DNA from: Fortiea sp. LEGE XX443
GTDB taxonomy: Bacteria; Cyanobacteriota; Cyanobacteriia; Cyanobacteriales; Nostocaceae
Direction of reading: 5' to 3'
DNA length: 59,822 nucleotides
NCBI RefSeq assembly: GCF_015206815.1
Contig: NZ_JADEXZ010000031.1
Span: 1-59,822 of the forward strand
Shown: one piece after another, positions 48,185 to 57,117 of the stretch
Layout: each line of letters starts with the position of its first letter
How positions within the stretch are numbered: the first letter of the stretch is position 1
The notes under the pieces: model-generated
Databases searched by the model: none
What the model saw: the letters and a program-made list of their open reading frames with translations, nothing else
Told to the model about the DNA's origin: nothing
Translations under genes and position numbers: made by a program

Positions 48185-49561
48185 TTATTTTTTAGTTAAA
48201 TGCTCAAGAATTATCTGACACACACTACTGGCTTGTATGGATGAGGAATCAAGTAAATGAGTTTGTTGGCTAATCAATAAAGGCCCTTCAGTGGTCGAAG
48301 GTGGAAAACAACCGTGTGAACCTTTAACTAAAGAAGTATCTAAAGGAATAACATCCATTAAGTAGCGAAAGCCCAGTTTTTTTTGTAAAAGCTTTAGAGC
48401 AATTTTGACTTGAGGTAATTTAATTTCTGGGTCAATAAAAAGTTCTACGGGGTCGTAACCAGGTTTACGATGAATATCAACAGTTTTGGCAAAATCAGGG
48501 GCGCGATGCTCATCAAGCCAGTAATAATAAGTAAACCAAGCATCTGGTTGAGATACTGCGATTAATTCACCTGAGCGAGAATGGTTTAGATGATAAGCTG
48601 GCTTTTCGCTATCGTCTAAAATATAAGCAACTCCATCAATTTCTTCGAGGAGCGATCGCACTTTTGGTATATACAATGGATTATTAACATATATATGGGC
48701 AAGTTGATGGTCTGCAACCGCAAATGCTTTACTAGCACCAGCATCTAGTAGTTCTCGTCCGGTTTCTTCCCGTACTGTTAACAAGCCATTTTCTCGCAAT
48801 ATGCGATTGAGATGTATAGGTTTTGATACCGATGTAATTCCGTATTCTGATAAGACGATGACTTGAGCGCCACGATTTTCATAGTATTGAATCAAGTCGC
48901 TGCAAACTGCGTCAATTTCTTGTAAATCTTTGGCTACTTTGTTGGTATCAGCGCCATATTTTTGTAAACAGTAGTCTAGATGGGGTAAGTAAACGAGTGT
49001 TAGTGTTGGGTTGTGGTGTTCTTCGACAAATTTTGCTGAGTCTGCAATCCATTGGGTGGAACGAATTGATGTGTTAGGCCCCCAGAAGTTAAATAAAGGG
49101 AACTGACCTAGTGTAGACTGAAGTTGCGATCGCAAGTTTTTTGGTTGAGTATAAATATCTGGTATTTTTCTCCCATCAGCAGGATACATCGGTCGGGGGG
49201 TAACTGCATATTCTACTGAGGAGTACATGTTGTACCACCAAAATAAGTTGGCGCAGGTAAAGTTGGGGTCTATTTGTTTGGCTATATCCCAGATTTTGGG
49301 AGTTTGAATTAGTTTGTTAGACTGTCGCCAAAATTTGATTTCACACTCATCTCGAAAGTACCAGCCGTTAGCAACAATTCCATGCTCATCGGGTAATTTA
49401 CCTGTGAGATAGGTTGCTTGTGCTGTACAAGTTACAGCAGGTAAAACTGGTTCGATAGTGACGGTTTTTCCTGTTGATTTCCAATGGCAAAGGAAGGGTG
49501 TCTGTTGACCTATGAGGTTTGGTGTTAATCCGACTACGTTGAGAATGGTTGTTTTTTGCAT
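48185..49561 (-). CDS. eboF: EboF, alkaline phosphatase/nucleotide pyrophosphatase-like
   Basis: The 458-residue protein belongs to the phosphodiesterase/nucleotide pyrophosphatase superfamily. VVGLTPNLIG gives the first part of the metal site. VTCTAQATYLTGKLPDEHGI has the catalytic threonine, and ADHQLAHIYV the C-terminal histidine. It is the last gene of the ebo set, which is needed for export of the scytonemin precursor; the substrate of EboF is unknown. The start is ATG 49561; an in-frame start at 49570 adds three residues. An ACACAGAGG-type repeat abuts the ATG, so no clear Shine-Dalgarno is seen. Confidence 0.87.
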   Translation of the reverse strand: MQKTTILNVVGLTPNLIGQQTPFLCHWKSTGKTVTIEPVLPAVTCTAQATYLTGKLPDEHGIVANGWYFRDECEIKFWRQSNKLIQTPKIWDIAKQIDPNFTCANLFWWYNMYSSVEYAVTPRPMYPADGRKIPDIYTQPKNLRSQLQSTLGQFPLFNFWGPNTSIRSTQWIADSAKFVEEHHNPTLTLVYLPHLDYCLQKYGADTNKVAKDLQEIDAVCSDLIQYYENRGAQVIVLSEYGITSVSKPIHLNRILRENGLLTVREETGRELLDAGASKAFAVADHQLAHIYVNNPLYIPKVRSLLEEIDGVAYILDDSEKPAYHLNHSRSGELIAVSQPDAWFTYYYWLDEHRAPDFAKTVDIHRKPGYDPVELFIDPEIKLPQVKIALKLLQKKLGFRYLMDVIPLDTSLVKGSHGCFPPSTTEGPLLISQQTHLLDSSSIQASSVCQIILEHLTKK

Positions 49562-49626
49562 ACGAACCACAGAGACACAGAGGGCGCGGAGGAAGGGGGA
49601 AGAGTTGAGTTACGAAACAGACGACC

Positions 49627-50868
49627 TTAACTAGCAACTAATTGTTTTGTTAATAAGTTTGTCAGAATCCATTCGTATTCACGTTGAATGGAGGCTGGTA
49701 AGTCTAGTTTCATTTTGTCGGGTAGGACTTCCCAGGTGTAGGTTTCAATTTCTAGATGGTTACAGAAGTGATGATTTTGTAAAAGATTTAAAACATTTAT
49801 AATGTCGTCTTGGGTGGATTGTAATAGTTGATAGTCACGGATAAATATAGGAACATGGAAGTGTATTCGCCATTCTACATCGGTGGTGTTTTCTAAGTTT
49901 GGTAAGGCATTTTCTAAATCTGAATAGTGAATTAGCTGCTGATTATTTGTGCGTGCTATTACTTGATGTAAATATGTAGATTCGGCAAAGGGTTGTAATC
50001 TTTCTAATATTAAGCGGCGTTGTTGTATATCTTGAGGTATATTTACTTGCAATGCAGCACTAATCTGTATTTTACCGATTTGAATTCCCGCAGTTTGAAA
50101 TTTTTGTAAAACTGAGATTGGGTTTTCGTACTCTACAGCAAAATGACAGGTGTCGTAACAAATTCGCACATGTTCTAATATGTATTGTTCGGCAATTTCT
50201 TGAGAAATTCCTAATTGTTTGGTTAAATAATCTCCAGCTATTGGTAGTAAATGTGTTTGGAAGTAATCAATTACTTCGGCTGCATTTTCAATTAAGCCGT
50301 CTGGTTCTGGTTCTAAGTTTAAGTGTAAGCATTTTCCTTGTTCAGCCCTGATGCGAATCATTTGTTCTATTACTTGTGCGATGTTGAGAGTCGCTGCATA
50401 CTTTACTGATGTCTGAGCAAATTGATTTTCTTTAAACCAGGGTTTGTAAGATAACGGTAATGTGGAAATGCTACCTTCTATATCGAGTGGTAATAGTTCT
50501 GCGAGAATTCGTGTGAGTTGTAAGGTATAGTCTAAACGTTCTTGTTTTGACCAATCTGGTGCATAAACTCGGTCTTTTACAACTTGCCAATGAAATTGTC
50601 CATAGGGAAAGCCATTTAAGGTAAATACATATAAATCTTGTTCATTTAACCATGCCTGAAATTGAGTTAGGGCATTTCCTTGAAGTAATTCTTTAGCTGC
50701 TATGGCTGCTAAACGCAAGCCTATTCCGAAGGGCTTATCTGGCGATAATTTTACTTTTAGTGGTGGAATATATTGTTGGAGATTAGCAAAGACTTTTTGC
50801 CATTCTTCGCCAGGGTGAATGTTAGTGCAGTAGGTTAAGTGAAAATTTTTGTTGGTTTCTATTTTCAT
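49627..50868 (-). CDS. eboE: EboE, TIM-barrel (xylose isomerase-like) protein
   Basis: The 413-residue protein has an AP endonuclease 2/xylose isomerase-like barrel, with LHLNLEPEPDGL, VRICYDTCHFAVEYENP and IQISAALQVN. It is the EboE of the metabolite-traffic set; the reaction is unknown. Its ATG overlaps the eboD stop (ATGA type), and GAGGTG in the eboD end provides the Shine-Dalgarno. So the two are translationally coupled. Confidence 0.88.
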   Translation of the reverse strand: MKIETNKNFHLTYCTNIHPGEEWQKVFANLQQYIPPLKVKLSPDKPFGIGLRLAAIAAKELLQGNALTQFQAWLNEQDLYVFTLNGFPYGQFHWQVVKDRVYAPDWSKQERLDYTLQLTRILAELLPLDIEGSISTLPLSYKPWFKENQFAQTSVKYAATLNIAQVIEQMIRIRAEQGKCLHLNLEPEPDGLIENAAEVIDYFQTHLLPIAGDYLTKQLGISQEIAEQYILEHVRICYDTCHFAVEYENPISVLQKFQTAGIQIGKIQISAALQVNIPQDIQQRRLILERLQPFAESTYLHQVIARTNNQQLIHYSDLENALPNLENTTDVEWRIHFHVPIFIRDYQLLQSTQDDIINVLNLLQNHHFCNHLEIETYTWEVLPDKMKLDLPASIQREYEWILTNLLTKQLVAS

Positions 50869-52103
50869 CTTTCACCTCGGTTTATTGTAACCAGCATCTG
50901 CTGTTGTTTTTCAGATTCACGCAATAAGGATATTGCTTGTTTGTACAAAGACAAATCTACTTCGTGTATTTCAATTCCTTTACCAATTTTTTGCAGCAGT
51001 GTCAGGGTTAATTCACCACCTAAATGTTCTCGGAATTCGTTTAAACCTTGGAATAGACAAGGGAGATTTTCAGGTGATGATTGTTTGGTTATTTCAGGTA
51101 CATACAACTTGAAACCTAGTTCTACAAGTGTTTTTAATATTAGTTGCCACTCCGAATGAGATAGCATTTTTAAAAGATAAGAGTAGGTAGTATCTAAAGC
51201 AATACCAATTGCTACTGCTTCACCATGTCGTAATTTATAATCTGTTAATTGTTCTAATTTATGAGCAGCCCAATGTCCAAAATCTAGAGGGCGGGATGAA
51301 CCCATTTCAAAAGGATCACCAGATGTGGCAATATGTTCTAGGTGTAACTGGGCGCAATGATAAATCATCTGTTGCATACTGTCCATATCACGCTGGGCTA
51401 AGTCTGTGGTGTGATGATGGATAAAGTCAAAGAAGTTAGTATCTTTAATTAATGCAACTTTTACTGCTTCTGCAATTCCAGAACGCCAATCGCGATCGCA
51501 TAATGTAGTCAAGAAGGCTGAATCGTTGATTACTGCATAAGGTGGGGCGAATGTACCCAAAAAGTTCTTTTTACCAAAGGCGTTGATACCGTTTTTTACA
51601 CCTATACCAGAATCATTTTGGGCTAATACTGTTGTAGGAATCCGAATTAGGCGTACTCCCCGATGCGCTGTTGCAGCTGCATATCCTACCAAATCCAATA
51701 CCGCACCGCCGCCAATTCCCAACACATAAGAGTGGCGACATAACCCTGCTGTTTCAATCAGTTGGTGAATTTTTTCTAATAATTTTGGCTCATTTTTAGC
51801 AGCCTCTCCCCCAGGAACAAGCATTGGTTCAACAGCCAGGGTTAGTACCTCTGCATAGAACTTTGTATAGTTAGTTAATTGCCAGAGTAAATCTGGCCAG
51901 AATTCCAATAATCCGGCATCTACTAAGGCTACCACTTTCTTTGGTTTTTTCTCGTCATCAGCTGCGATCGCTTGCGCTAATGTCGGATTTTTTAAATTCA
52001 AAATATTATTAGTAAAGTAAACTTCATAATTAAAATTTACTCTAATACTTTGCTGAATAGATTGTACAGAAAATTTAGTTTTTTGCTTGATGTCAACTAT
52101 CAT
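50865..52103 (-). CDS. eboD: EboD, 3-dehydroquinate synthase-like
   Basis: The 412-residue protein has the 3-dehydroquinate synthase fold: the NAD-binding LGIGGGAVLDLVGYAA, KNFLGTFAPP, and zinc ligands in GIAEAVKVALI, FGHWAAHKLE and LRHGEAVAIGIAL. Ligands are conserved, so it may be active on dehydroquinate or on a related sugar phosphate. Its coupling to eboE argues for EboD rather than housekeeping AroB. I start at ATG 52103; an in-frame start at 52217 would overlap tyrA by 32 bp. The gap to tyrA is 82 bp. Confidence 0.85.
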   Translation of the reverse strand: MIVDIKQKTKFSVQSIQQSIRVNFNYEVYFTNNILNLKNPTLAQAIAADDEKKPKKVVALVDAGLLEFWPDLLWQLTNYTKFYAEVLTLAVEPMLVPGGEAAKNEPKLLEKIHQLIETAGLCRHSYVLGIGGGAVLDLVGYAAATAHRGVRLIRIPTTVLAQNDSGIGVKNGINAFGKKNFLGTFAPPYAVINDSAFLTTLCDRDWRSGIAEAVKVALIKDTNFFDFIHHHTTDLAQRDMDSMQQMIYHCAQLHLEHIATSGDPFEMGSSRPLDFGHWAAHKLEQLTDYKLRHGEAVAIGIALDTTYSYLLKMLSHSEWQLILKTLVELGFKLYVPEITKQSSPENLPCLFQGLNEFREHLGGELTLTLLQKIGKGIEIHEVDLSLYKQAISLLRESEKQQQMLVTINRGER

Positions 52104-52185
52104 AGTTTCTCTTATATAAGTGTAAGAAATATTTAATTTCTTGGCAGTTCGATTCTTACATACCTCTACTTTCAACCCTAATTCT

Positions 52186-53010
52186 TTATCCCTTGAAAAA
52201 ACCTTGAGTATTTTCAAACTCTTGAATTAAACCCTCTCTATCTTTCTCTTGTACTAACTTTGCCAAGCGACTATAAGTATCAGCTAAAGCATTAATCGCT
52301 TGACATCTTTCTTCTGTCGCTAACATAATGTCAACGCACAAATTAGGATTTTGGCAAAATAACCGTTTCAAAATTTCAATTTCTTGACGAAAGCTAGGAG
52401 ATGAAATTGATAAAATACGCTCTAGATCAATGTTGGCTTGCGCTAAAAAAGCACCCAAGTTTAATCTATAAAAATGCTGTGTTGCTTGAATATATACCAT
52501 CATGCGATCGTGTTCTTCTGGCGTGCATGTAATTAATTCTGCGCCTTGACTTTGAAGGAAATCTAATAACCATTGAAATGATTCATGATTACGCCCAGGA
52601 CAAACTACAACTTTTTGTTCCCAAAAAGATTTGATACTTGGGCCAAACATCGGGTGTAATCCCATAACAGGGCCGGAATGGTGTGCCAACATAGCTTCTG
52701 TTGGCTGAGTTTTAATACTTGTGATGTCACACAATGCTGTATTTGAAGAAATATATTTAGCAGCACGCTGAATAACATCAACTGTATATTCAATCGGAAC
52801 CGATACTAATACTAGTTCTGCATGATGCAATAGTTGGTCTGCATACTCCCAATCTTCTTGTTCGAGAACATTGACTTTATGACCTACTGCCAAAAGTTGT
52901 TCTCGAAATAATTTGCCCATTCTACCATGCCCACCAATGATAGTAATTTGCCGTGATTTAAGGTGGTTTTTTGAGCTTGATTTGAGATTAAGCGAGGATT
53001 GTAATACCAT
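52186..53010 (-). CDS. tyrA: prephenate dehydrogenase
   Basis: The 274-residue enzyme converts prephenate to p-hydroxyphenylpyruvate, one of the two precursors that ScyA joins. It has the NAD-binding GGHGRMGKLF and the GLHPMFGPSIKSF and VYIQATQHFYRLNLG segments of the family. It resembles the dehydrogenase half of proteobacterial TyrA (T-protein), which suggests an origin by transfer. A GGGAG Shine-Dalgarno precedes the ATG. It lies between eboC and eboD, so it interrupts the usual ebo order. Confidence 0.9.
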   Translation of the reverse strand: MVLQSSLNLKSSSKNHLKSRQITIIGGHGRMGKLFREQLLAVGHKVNVLEQEDWEYADQLLHHAELVLVSVPIEYTVDVIQRAAKYISSNTALCDITSIKTQPTEAMLAHHSGPVMGLHPMFGPSIKSFWEQKVVVCPGRNHESFQWLLDFLQSQGAELITCTPEEHDRMMVYIQATQHFYRLNLGAFLAQANIDLERILSISSPSFRQEIEILKRLFCQNPNLCVDIMLATEERCQAINALADTYSRLAKLVQEKDREGLIQEFENTQGFFKG

Positions 53011-53123
53011 TTGCTAGTCTCCCATTTTCTAGTATTGATGTTTTGAGACTAAGTTGATTGTTTGTAGATGCTTTTAACGCAAAGTTACGCGGAGATAAGT
53101 TGCTATGTCATGGATAATTTATG

Positions 53124-54023
53124 TTAAGTCACAGCAAATATTTTTGCTAATAGCATAGAAATCGGCAGCAGACTCAAAACTATCAACCCGTATGCTAAAC
53201 CTGCAAAGCCAGCCGCCACGGTAGTATCTAAAATAATTAGTGACAAAACACCTGCTTTAACCGCAATCCGAATTTTGTCTGATGTGGGTTGATATGCTGC
53301 TTTGATAAAAGGAATTAATACTTGAATAGCTAACAATATCAAGAATGGTAATGTGGTGATAACTTGATAATCTTTGAGCAATCCTAGTCCAAGCAAGCCG
53401 ACAAGAACTGCCATAATTAATAATACTGCTATTATGCCAGTACTAAGTTTTGCTCCGTGTACTTCACCCCGACTGAGGGTAGTGATTGCCGCAATATACA
53501 CTATAGGAATTAAAGCCAAAAACCAGTAATTTCCTAATACCGCTGGGACGACACTTACCCCTAGTAATAAGTTACCGCCGCGGCAAAGTCCCATATTGAT
53601 CGGGCCGAGAATTGGGTGATGCTTGCCGATCGCATCATACAATAAAGCAGCCGTAGCGATCGCGATCGCCAATATCCCACTCACCCATGAAACCTGCACC
53701 GCTGCTACTACACCCATAATCAACAGTAGGCTTCCTAGTAAGCTCGCACCTGTACGAGATGCTCTACCGCTGGGAATCGGTCTTTCTGGACGTTCTTCGG
53801 CATCTAATTCGGCATCAAATACATCATTAAATACAATACCGCCACCATATAAGCCAGTGGTAGCTAGGAGTAACCATAGCAGTGGTATTACATTTGCTTC
53901 TACAAAGTACCCTGATGCCGCAAAGCCAGCCATGATATCTGCCCAGGCGGTGATAATATTGGCAGGTCGGAGCAATTGCAGATATGCCCAGAAACGGTGG
54001 GAGTTTAGAATGACGGTATTCAT
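53124..54023 (-). CDS. eboC: EboC, UbiA-like prenyltransferase
   Basis: The 299-residue membrane protein has about eight hydrophobic segments and the UbiA diphosphate-binding motif NDVFDAELD at about residue 66. The second motif (YDAIGKHHPILGP) is weaker. It is the EboC of the ebo set, thought to prenylate or otherwise handle a lipid carrier. EboB ends 23 bp before it on the same strand. The substrate is not known. Confidence 0.9.
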   Translation of the reverse strand: MNTVILNSHRFWAYLQLLRPANIITAWADIMAGFAASGYFVEANVIPLLWLLLATTGLYGGGIVFNDVFDAELDAEERPERPIPSGRASRTGASLLGSLLLIMGVVAAVQVSWVSGILAIAIATAALLYDAIGKHHPILGPINMGLCRGGNLLLGVSVVPAVLGNYWFLALIPIVYIAAITTLSRGEVHGAKLSTGIIAVLLIMAVLVGLLGLGLLKDYQVITTLPFLILLAIQVLIPFIKAAYQPTSDKIRIAVKAGVLSLIILDTTVAAGFAGLAYGLIVLSLLPISMLLAKIFAVT

Positions 54024-54045
54024 ATTTTGACTCGCGCAAAGAAGT

Positions 54046-54990
54046 TTATTCTATTAGTGCGTATTCCCGATGCGACTCTACCAATGGTTCTTGTCCCCGA
54101 AGGACGGAATTATTGCTGAATGTTTGCCGCTGGTCGATGGGTGGGAGGTTTAACCAGTCAGACTCTTGCATTTCACCACTTTGACTGTAAGCAGCAAGGG
54201 CATTTTGATAACAAACTTGCTGCACATCCATTTCAGAAATTCCCCGTTCCAGCATGAGTAAGGCAGTTTTGGGTACAGCCAGAGGGTCACTTACTCCCCA
54301 ATCAGCACTGCTATCAACAATGATGCGATTACTACCATATTGACGGATAATTTCTACCATGCGGGCATTGCCCATTTTGGTGTTGGGGTAAATTGTGAAT
54401 GCTGCCCAAAAGCCTCTGTCTAAAACTTCGGCTACCGTCTCTTCATTGTTATGATCAACAATTACCTGCGATGGTTTTAAGCCATGTTCAATGCAGACAT
54501 CCATACTGCGGCTTGTACCAGCCTTTTTATCACGATGTGGTGTATGAATCATCACCAACATATCTAACTCTTTTGCTAGTTCTAGCTGGAGGCGGAAATA
54601 TTTGTCTTCGGCGGGGGTCATGTCGTCGTAGCCAATTTCACCAATGGCAACTACGCCCTCTTTGCAAGCATATAGCGGTAATAGTTCCATGACTTGCTCT
54701 GCTAACGCTTCGTTGTTGGCTTCTTTAGAGTTCAAGCCAATTGTGCAGTAATGTTTAATACCAAACTGTGAAGCTCGAAATCTTTCCCAACCAACTAGAC
54801 TACTGAAATAATCTTGGAAGGAACCAACGTTAGTACGTGGTTGTCCTAACCAAAAAGCAGGCTCAATGATTGCTACAATCCCCGATTGCTGCATCATCTG
54901 ATAATCATCAGTGGTGCGCGAACTCATATGAATATGGGGGTCGATAAACATCATGCCCCTTGTAATAATACTTTCATTCATAAGATACAT
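54046..54990 (-). CDS. eboB: EboB, TatD family metal-dependent hydrolase
   Basis: The 314-residue protein has the TatD barrel: the metal-binding FIDPHIHMSS, the VAIGEIGYDD glutamate, LVMIHTPHRD, VDHNNEETV and IVDSSADWGVSDPL. It is the EboB of the ebo set. It begins 8 bp after the eboA stop, and eboC begins 22 bp after its stop. The start may be at 54990 or nine bases later at 54981. The substrate is unknown. Confidence 0.9.
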   Translation of the reverse strand: MYLMNESIITRGMMFIDPHIHMSSRTTDDYQMMQQSGIVAIIEPAFWLGQPRTNVGSFQDYFSSLVGWERFRASQFGIKHYCTIGLNSKEANNEALAEQVMELLPLYACKEGVVAIGEIGYDDMTPAEDKYFRLQLELAKELDMLVMIHTPHRDKKAGTSRSMDVCIEHGLKPSQVIVDHNNEETVAEVLDRGFWAAFTIYPNTKMGNARMVEIIRQYGSNRIIVDSSADWGVSDPLAVPKTALLMLERGISEMDVQQVCYQNALAAYSQSGEMQESDWLNLPPIDQRQTFSNNSVLRGQEPLVESHREYALIE

Positions 54991-54998
54991 TTGTTACT

Positions 54999-55754
54999 TT
55001 ATGTAGGTTGTGGAAGAGCGATCGCTCTTTGCAAATCATCTAAAATAGCAGCATCGGCAAATTGTTCTACTAATGGCCAAATTTCAGCAGAAATTACGCG
55101 GTTAGCACTCCGACGTTCGTGAGCATAATCAATTAACATCCTTGCCAGTTCGGGGTTAGCACGTAAATCCAAACCTTGAATTAAATGCAGAGGACTCCCC
55201 ACAAACAAGGCTTTCAAAACCATCTGGTTCCATGCCAAAGTATCAAAATACTCTGCTGGATAGGGATTAAGTAAAGCTACAGCATTAAATACTGCTGTCA
55301 TATTGCTGCGAACTCCTTGCGTCGCCAGCTTTAGAAATTTTTTAGGATAGGGTAATAAAGGTAAGGCTTGATAAAGTGCAACTAATTCCCCAACATCAGC
55401 GGCTGTAAATACTTTTTCTAAAGCGGATAAATATTTCTCTGAATTTGCTTGTGCCAGAGTTAATACTAGCAATGTACGCGCAGCTTGATCTACACTCCAA
55501 TGTTTAAAACACCAACCAAGCCGCATTTCTGAAGCAGCTTTCAGGTCTTGAGTAGTTAACTCCAGTTGATTTTTTCCTGTATGACGAGGCACTCTACTAA
55601 AAGTACTAAAAAATACTCTTGCATTAGCACCGCTATTTATTTGCTCTCTTGTTTCATTCAGCCAAATAACAGCATCCTGAGTAACTTGTCGCGCTACCCA
55701 GTGATGTAATAACTCACTAATATTAGTTATTTTGCAGTCAATTACAGCAGACAT
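54999..55754 (-). CDS. eboA: EboA domain protein
   Basis: The 251-residue protein is the EboA of the metabolite-traffic set: mostly helical, with VARQVTQDAVIWLNETREQI and GWCFKHWSVDQAARTLLVL. It has no signal peptide or membrane segment. I start at ATG 55754, with AGGTG 5 bp upstream. An in-frame ATG at 55805 would translate a heptamer-type hairpin. It opens the eboABC run. Its function is not established. Confidence 0.86.
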   Translation of the reverse strand: MSAVIDCKITNISELLHHWVARQVTQDAVIWLNETREQINSGANARVFFSTFSRVPRHTGKNQLELTTQDLKAASEMRLGWCFKHWSVDQAARTLLVLTLAQANSEKYLSALEKVFTAADVGELVALYQALPLLPYPKKFLKLATQGVRSNMTAVFNAVALLNPYPAEYFDTLAWNQMVLKALFVGSPLHLIQGLDLRANPELARMLIDYAHERRSANRVISAEIWPLVEQFADAAILDDLQRAIALPQPT

Positions 55755-55782
55755 ATATACACCTAGATAACGGGAAAAATAC

Positions 55783-55810
55783 GAAGGATGAAGTATCAAT
55801 TTCATCCTTC
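55783..55810. repeat. hairpin between scyF and eboA
   Basis: The arms GAAGGATGAA and TTCATCCTTC are perfect complements with an 8-bp loop. It lies in the gap after scyF and before eboA. It could act as a partial terminator or an mRNA processing site in the operon. Confidence 0.6.
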
Positions 55811-55823
55811 ATATACTCTATTT

Positions 55824-56990
55824 TCAAATAGAAATTTTTTCCGGTTCTAAATCGATGGCTAATTTCTGCTGTTTATTTTTTCGCCATTTAGCCACAGCAG
55901 CCCCTAGCCCAAATAATCCCATACCTAACATTGAAGCAGGCTCAGGTACTTCGTTTCTACCTTCAACGCTCAATACTTGCACACGACCTTGGAAGAAATC
56001 GCCGACATAGAGTTTGCCATCTTTATAGCTTGTGCCAGCTGTCCAGTTAAATGTGCCTGGTGTTAAGTCGAGAGGGTCGCCAAAAGGTGGCTCACCCAAT
56101 GCAGGTGGTGGTGCATCAGCCGCTTTCCCAAATGCCGTGAGAAAATTACCACTTCTATCAAATACTTGGACGCGGCTGTTGATAGAATCAGCCACATAGA
56201 TATTCTCAAACTCGTCTACTTCGATGCCAATTGGTTGATTAAACTCTCCATTACCTGTGCCTTGTTGGCCAAATGTCAGAATCGGATCGCCTTCTGGAGT
56301 GAGTACCTGAACTCGGTTGTTAAACTGGTCACTTACAAAGAAATTGCCGCTGACAGGGGAAATTCTGATCCCGGCTGGCCCTTGGAATTGTCCAGGTTCA
56401 GTACCAGAACTGCCAATAGTACCAATTAGCTGACCGTCTTTGGTGTATTTGTTGATTTTGTCGCCGCTAAAATCACCTACGTATACATTACCAGAATTAT
56501 CAAATGTTATACCTGATGGGCCAAAGAAAGCTCTACCTGGAATGAGACCACCAAAAGAACCAAAGGAGTTAATAAACTTGCCTTGAGGGTTGTAGACATT
56601 AACACGGTTGTTAAAAACATCACCCACATACAAATTTCCGGTATCTGGATCGATTTCCAGGGCTGATGGCTCGTCAAATTCTCCTGGGCCTGTACCGCCT
56701 CTGCCAATGGCTCCAATATAATCACCTTGAGGGTTGTAGACTTCGACCCGATTACCGATATCTGGATTAAAGCTGCCATCTGGGTTAAGACCGCGACCGT
56801 TACTAATCAGAGTATTTCCGGCGCTATCCACTGTGATGCCTTGGGGAACAAACAATTCCCCAGGAGCAAAGCCAGGGCTACCAATGCTACGTTCGTATTT
56901 TAAACTTAAAGACAAAGCTTGAGCGGATGTTGCCAATACCATAAATCCGGCACTGACAACGCCGATCGCTACATGTTTTACTAATCCCAT
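55824..56990 (-). CDS. scyF: ScyF, NHL-repeat PEP-CTERM protein
   Basis: The 388-residue exported protein has a signal peptide (VVSAGFMVLATSAQA), then NHL repeats forming a propeller (units such as GEFDEPSALEIDPDTGNLYV and GNGEFNQPIGIEVDEF), and a PEP-CTERM signal (VPEPASMLGMGLFGLGAAVA followed by KWRKNK). ScyF is part of the scytonemin cluster and is thought to act in the periplasm in the late steps, but its activity is unproven. The gap to scyE is 127 bp. Confidence 0.88.
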   Translation of the reverse strand: MGLVKHVAIGVVSAGFMVLATSAQALSLSLKYERSIGSPGFAPGELFVPQGITVDSAGNTLISNGRGLNPDGSFNPDIGNRVEVYNPQGDYIGAIGRGGTGPGEFDEPSALEIDPDTGNLYVGDVFNNRVNVYNPQGKFINSFGSFGGLIPGRAFFGPSGITFDNSGNVYVGDFSGDKINKYTKDGQLIGTIGSSGTEPGQFQGPAGIRISPVSGNFFVSDQFNNRVQVLTPEGDPILTFGQQGTGNGEFNQPIGIEVDEFENIYVADSINSRVQVFDRSGNFLTAFGKAADAPPPALGEPPFGDPLDLTPGTFNWTAGTSYKDGKLYVGDFFQGRVQVLSVEGRNEVPEPASMLGMGLFGLGAAVAKWRKNKQQKLAIDLEPEKISI

Positions 56991-57117
56991 AAGTTTTAAA
57001 GTTCTGGTTGATGATTTATGCTCGTTCCCAGTCCACGTTTGGGAAACTTAAAATTCCGGTTGCTGCCTCCCGACAACTTTTGTAGTGAGGCAGCAGTTCA
57101 TTCTGTAAGTGAAAGAA

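Noticed and set aside
50865-52103. Housekeeping aroB
   Set aside because: Zinc and NAD motifs would allow it, but the ATGA overlap with eboE and the ebo context favour EboD. A phylogeny would decide.
54399-54692. Plus-strand frame over eboB
   Set aside because: It lies wholly inside eboB, which has clear TatD motifs.
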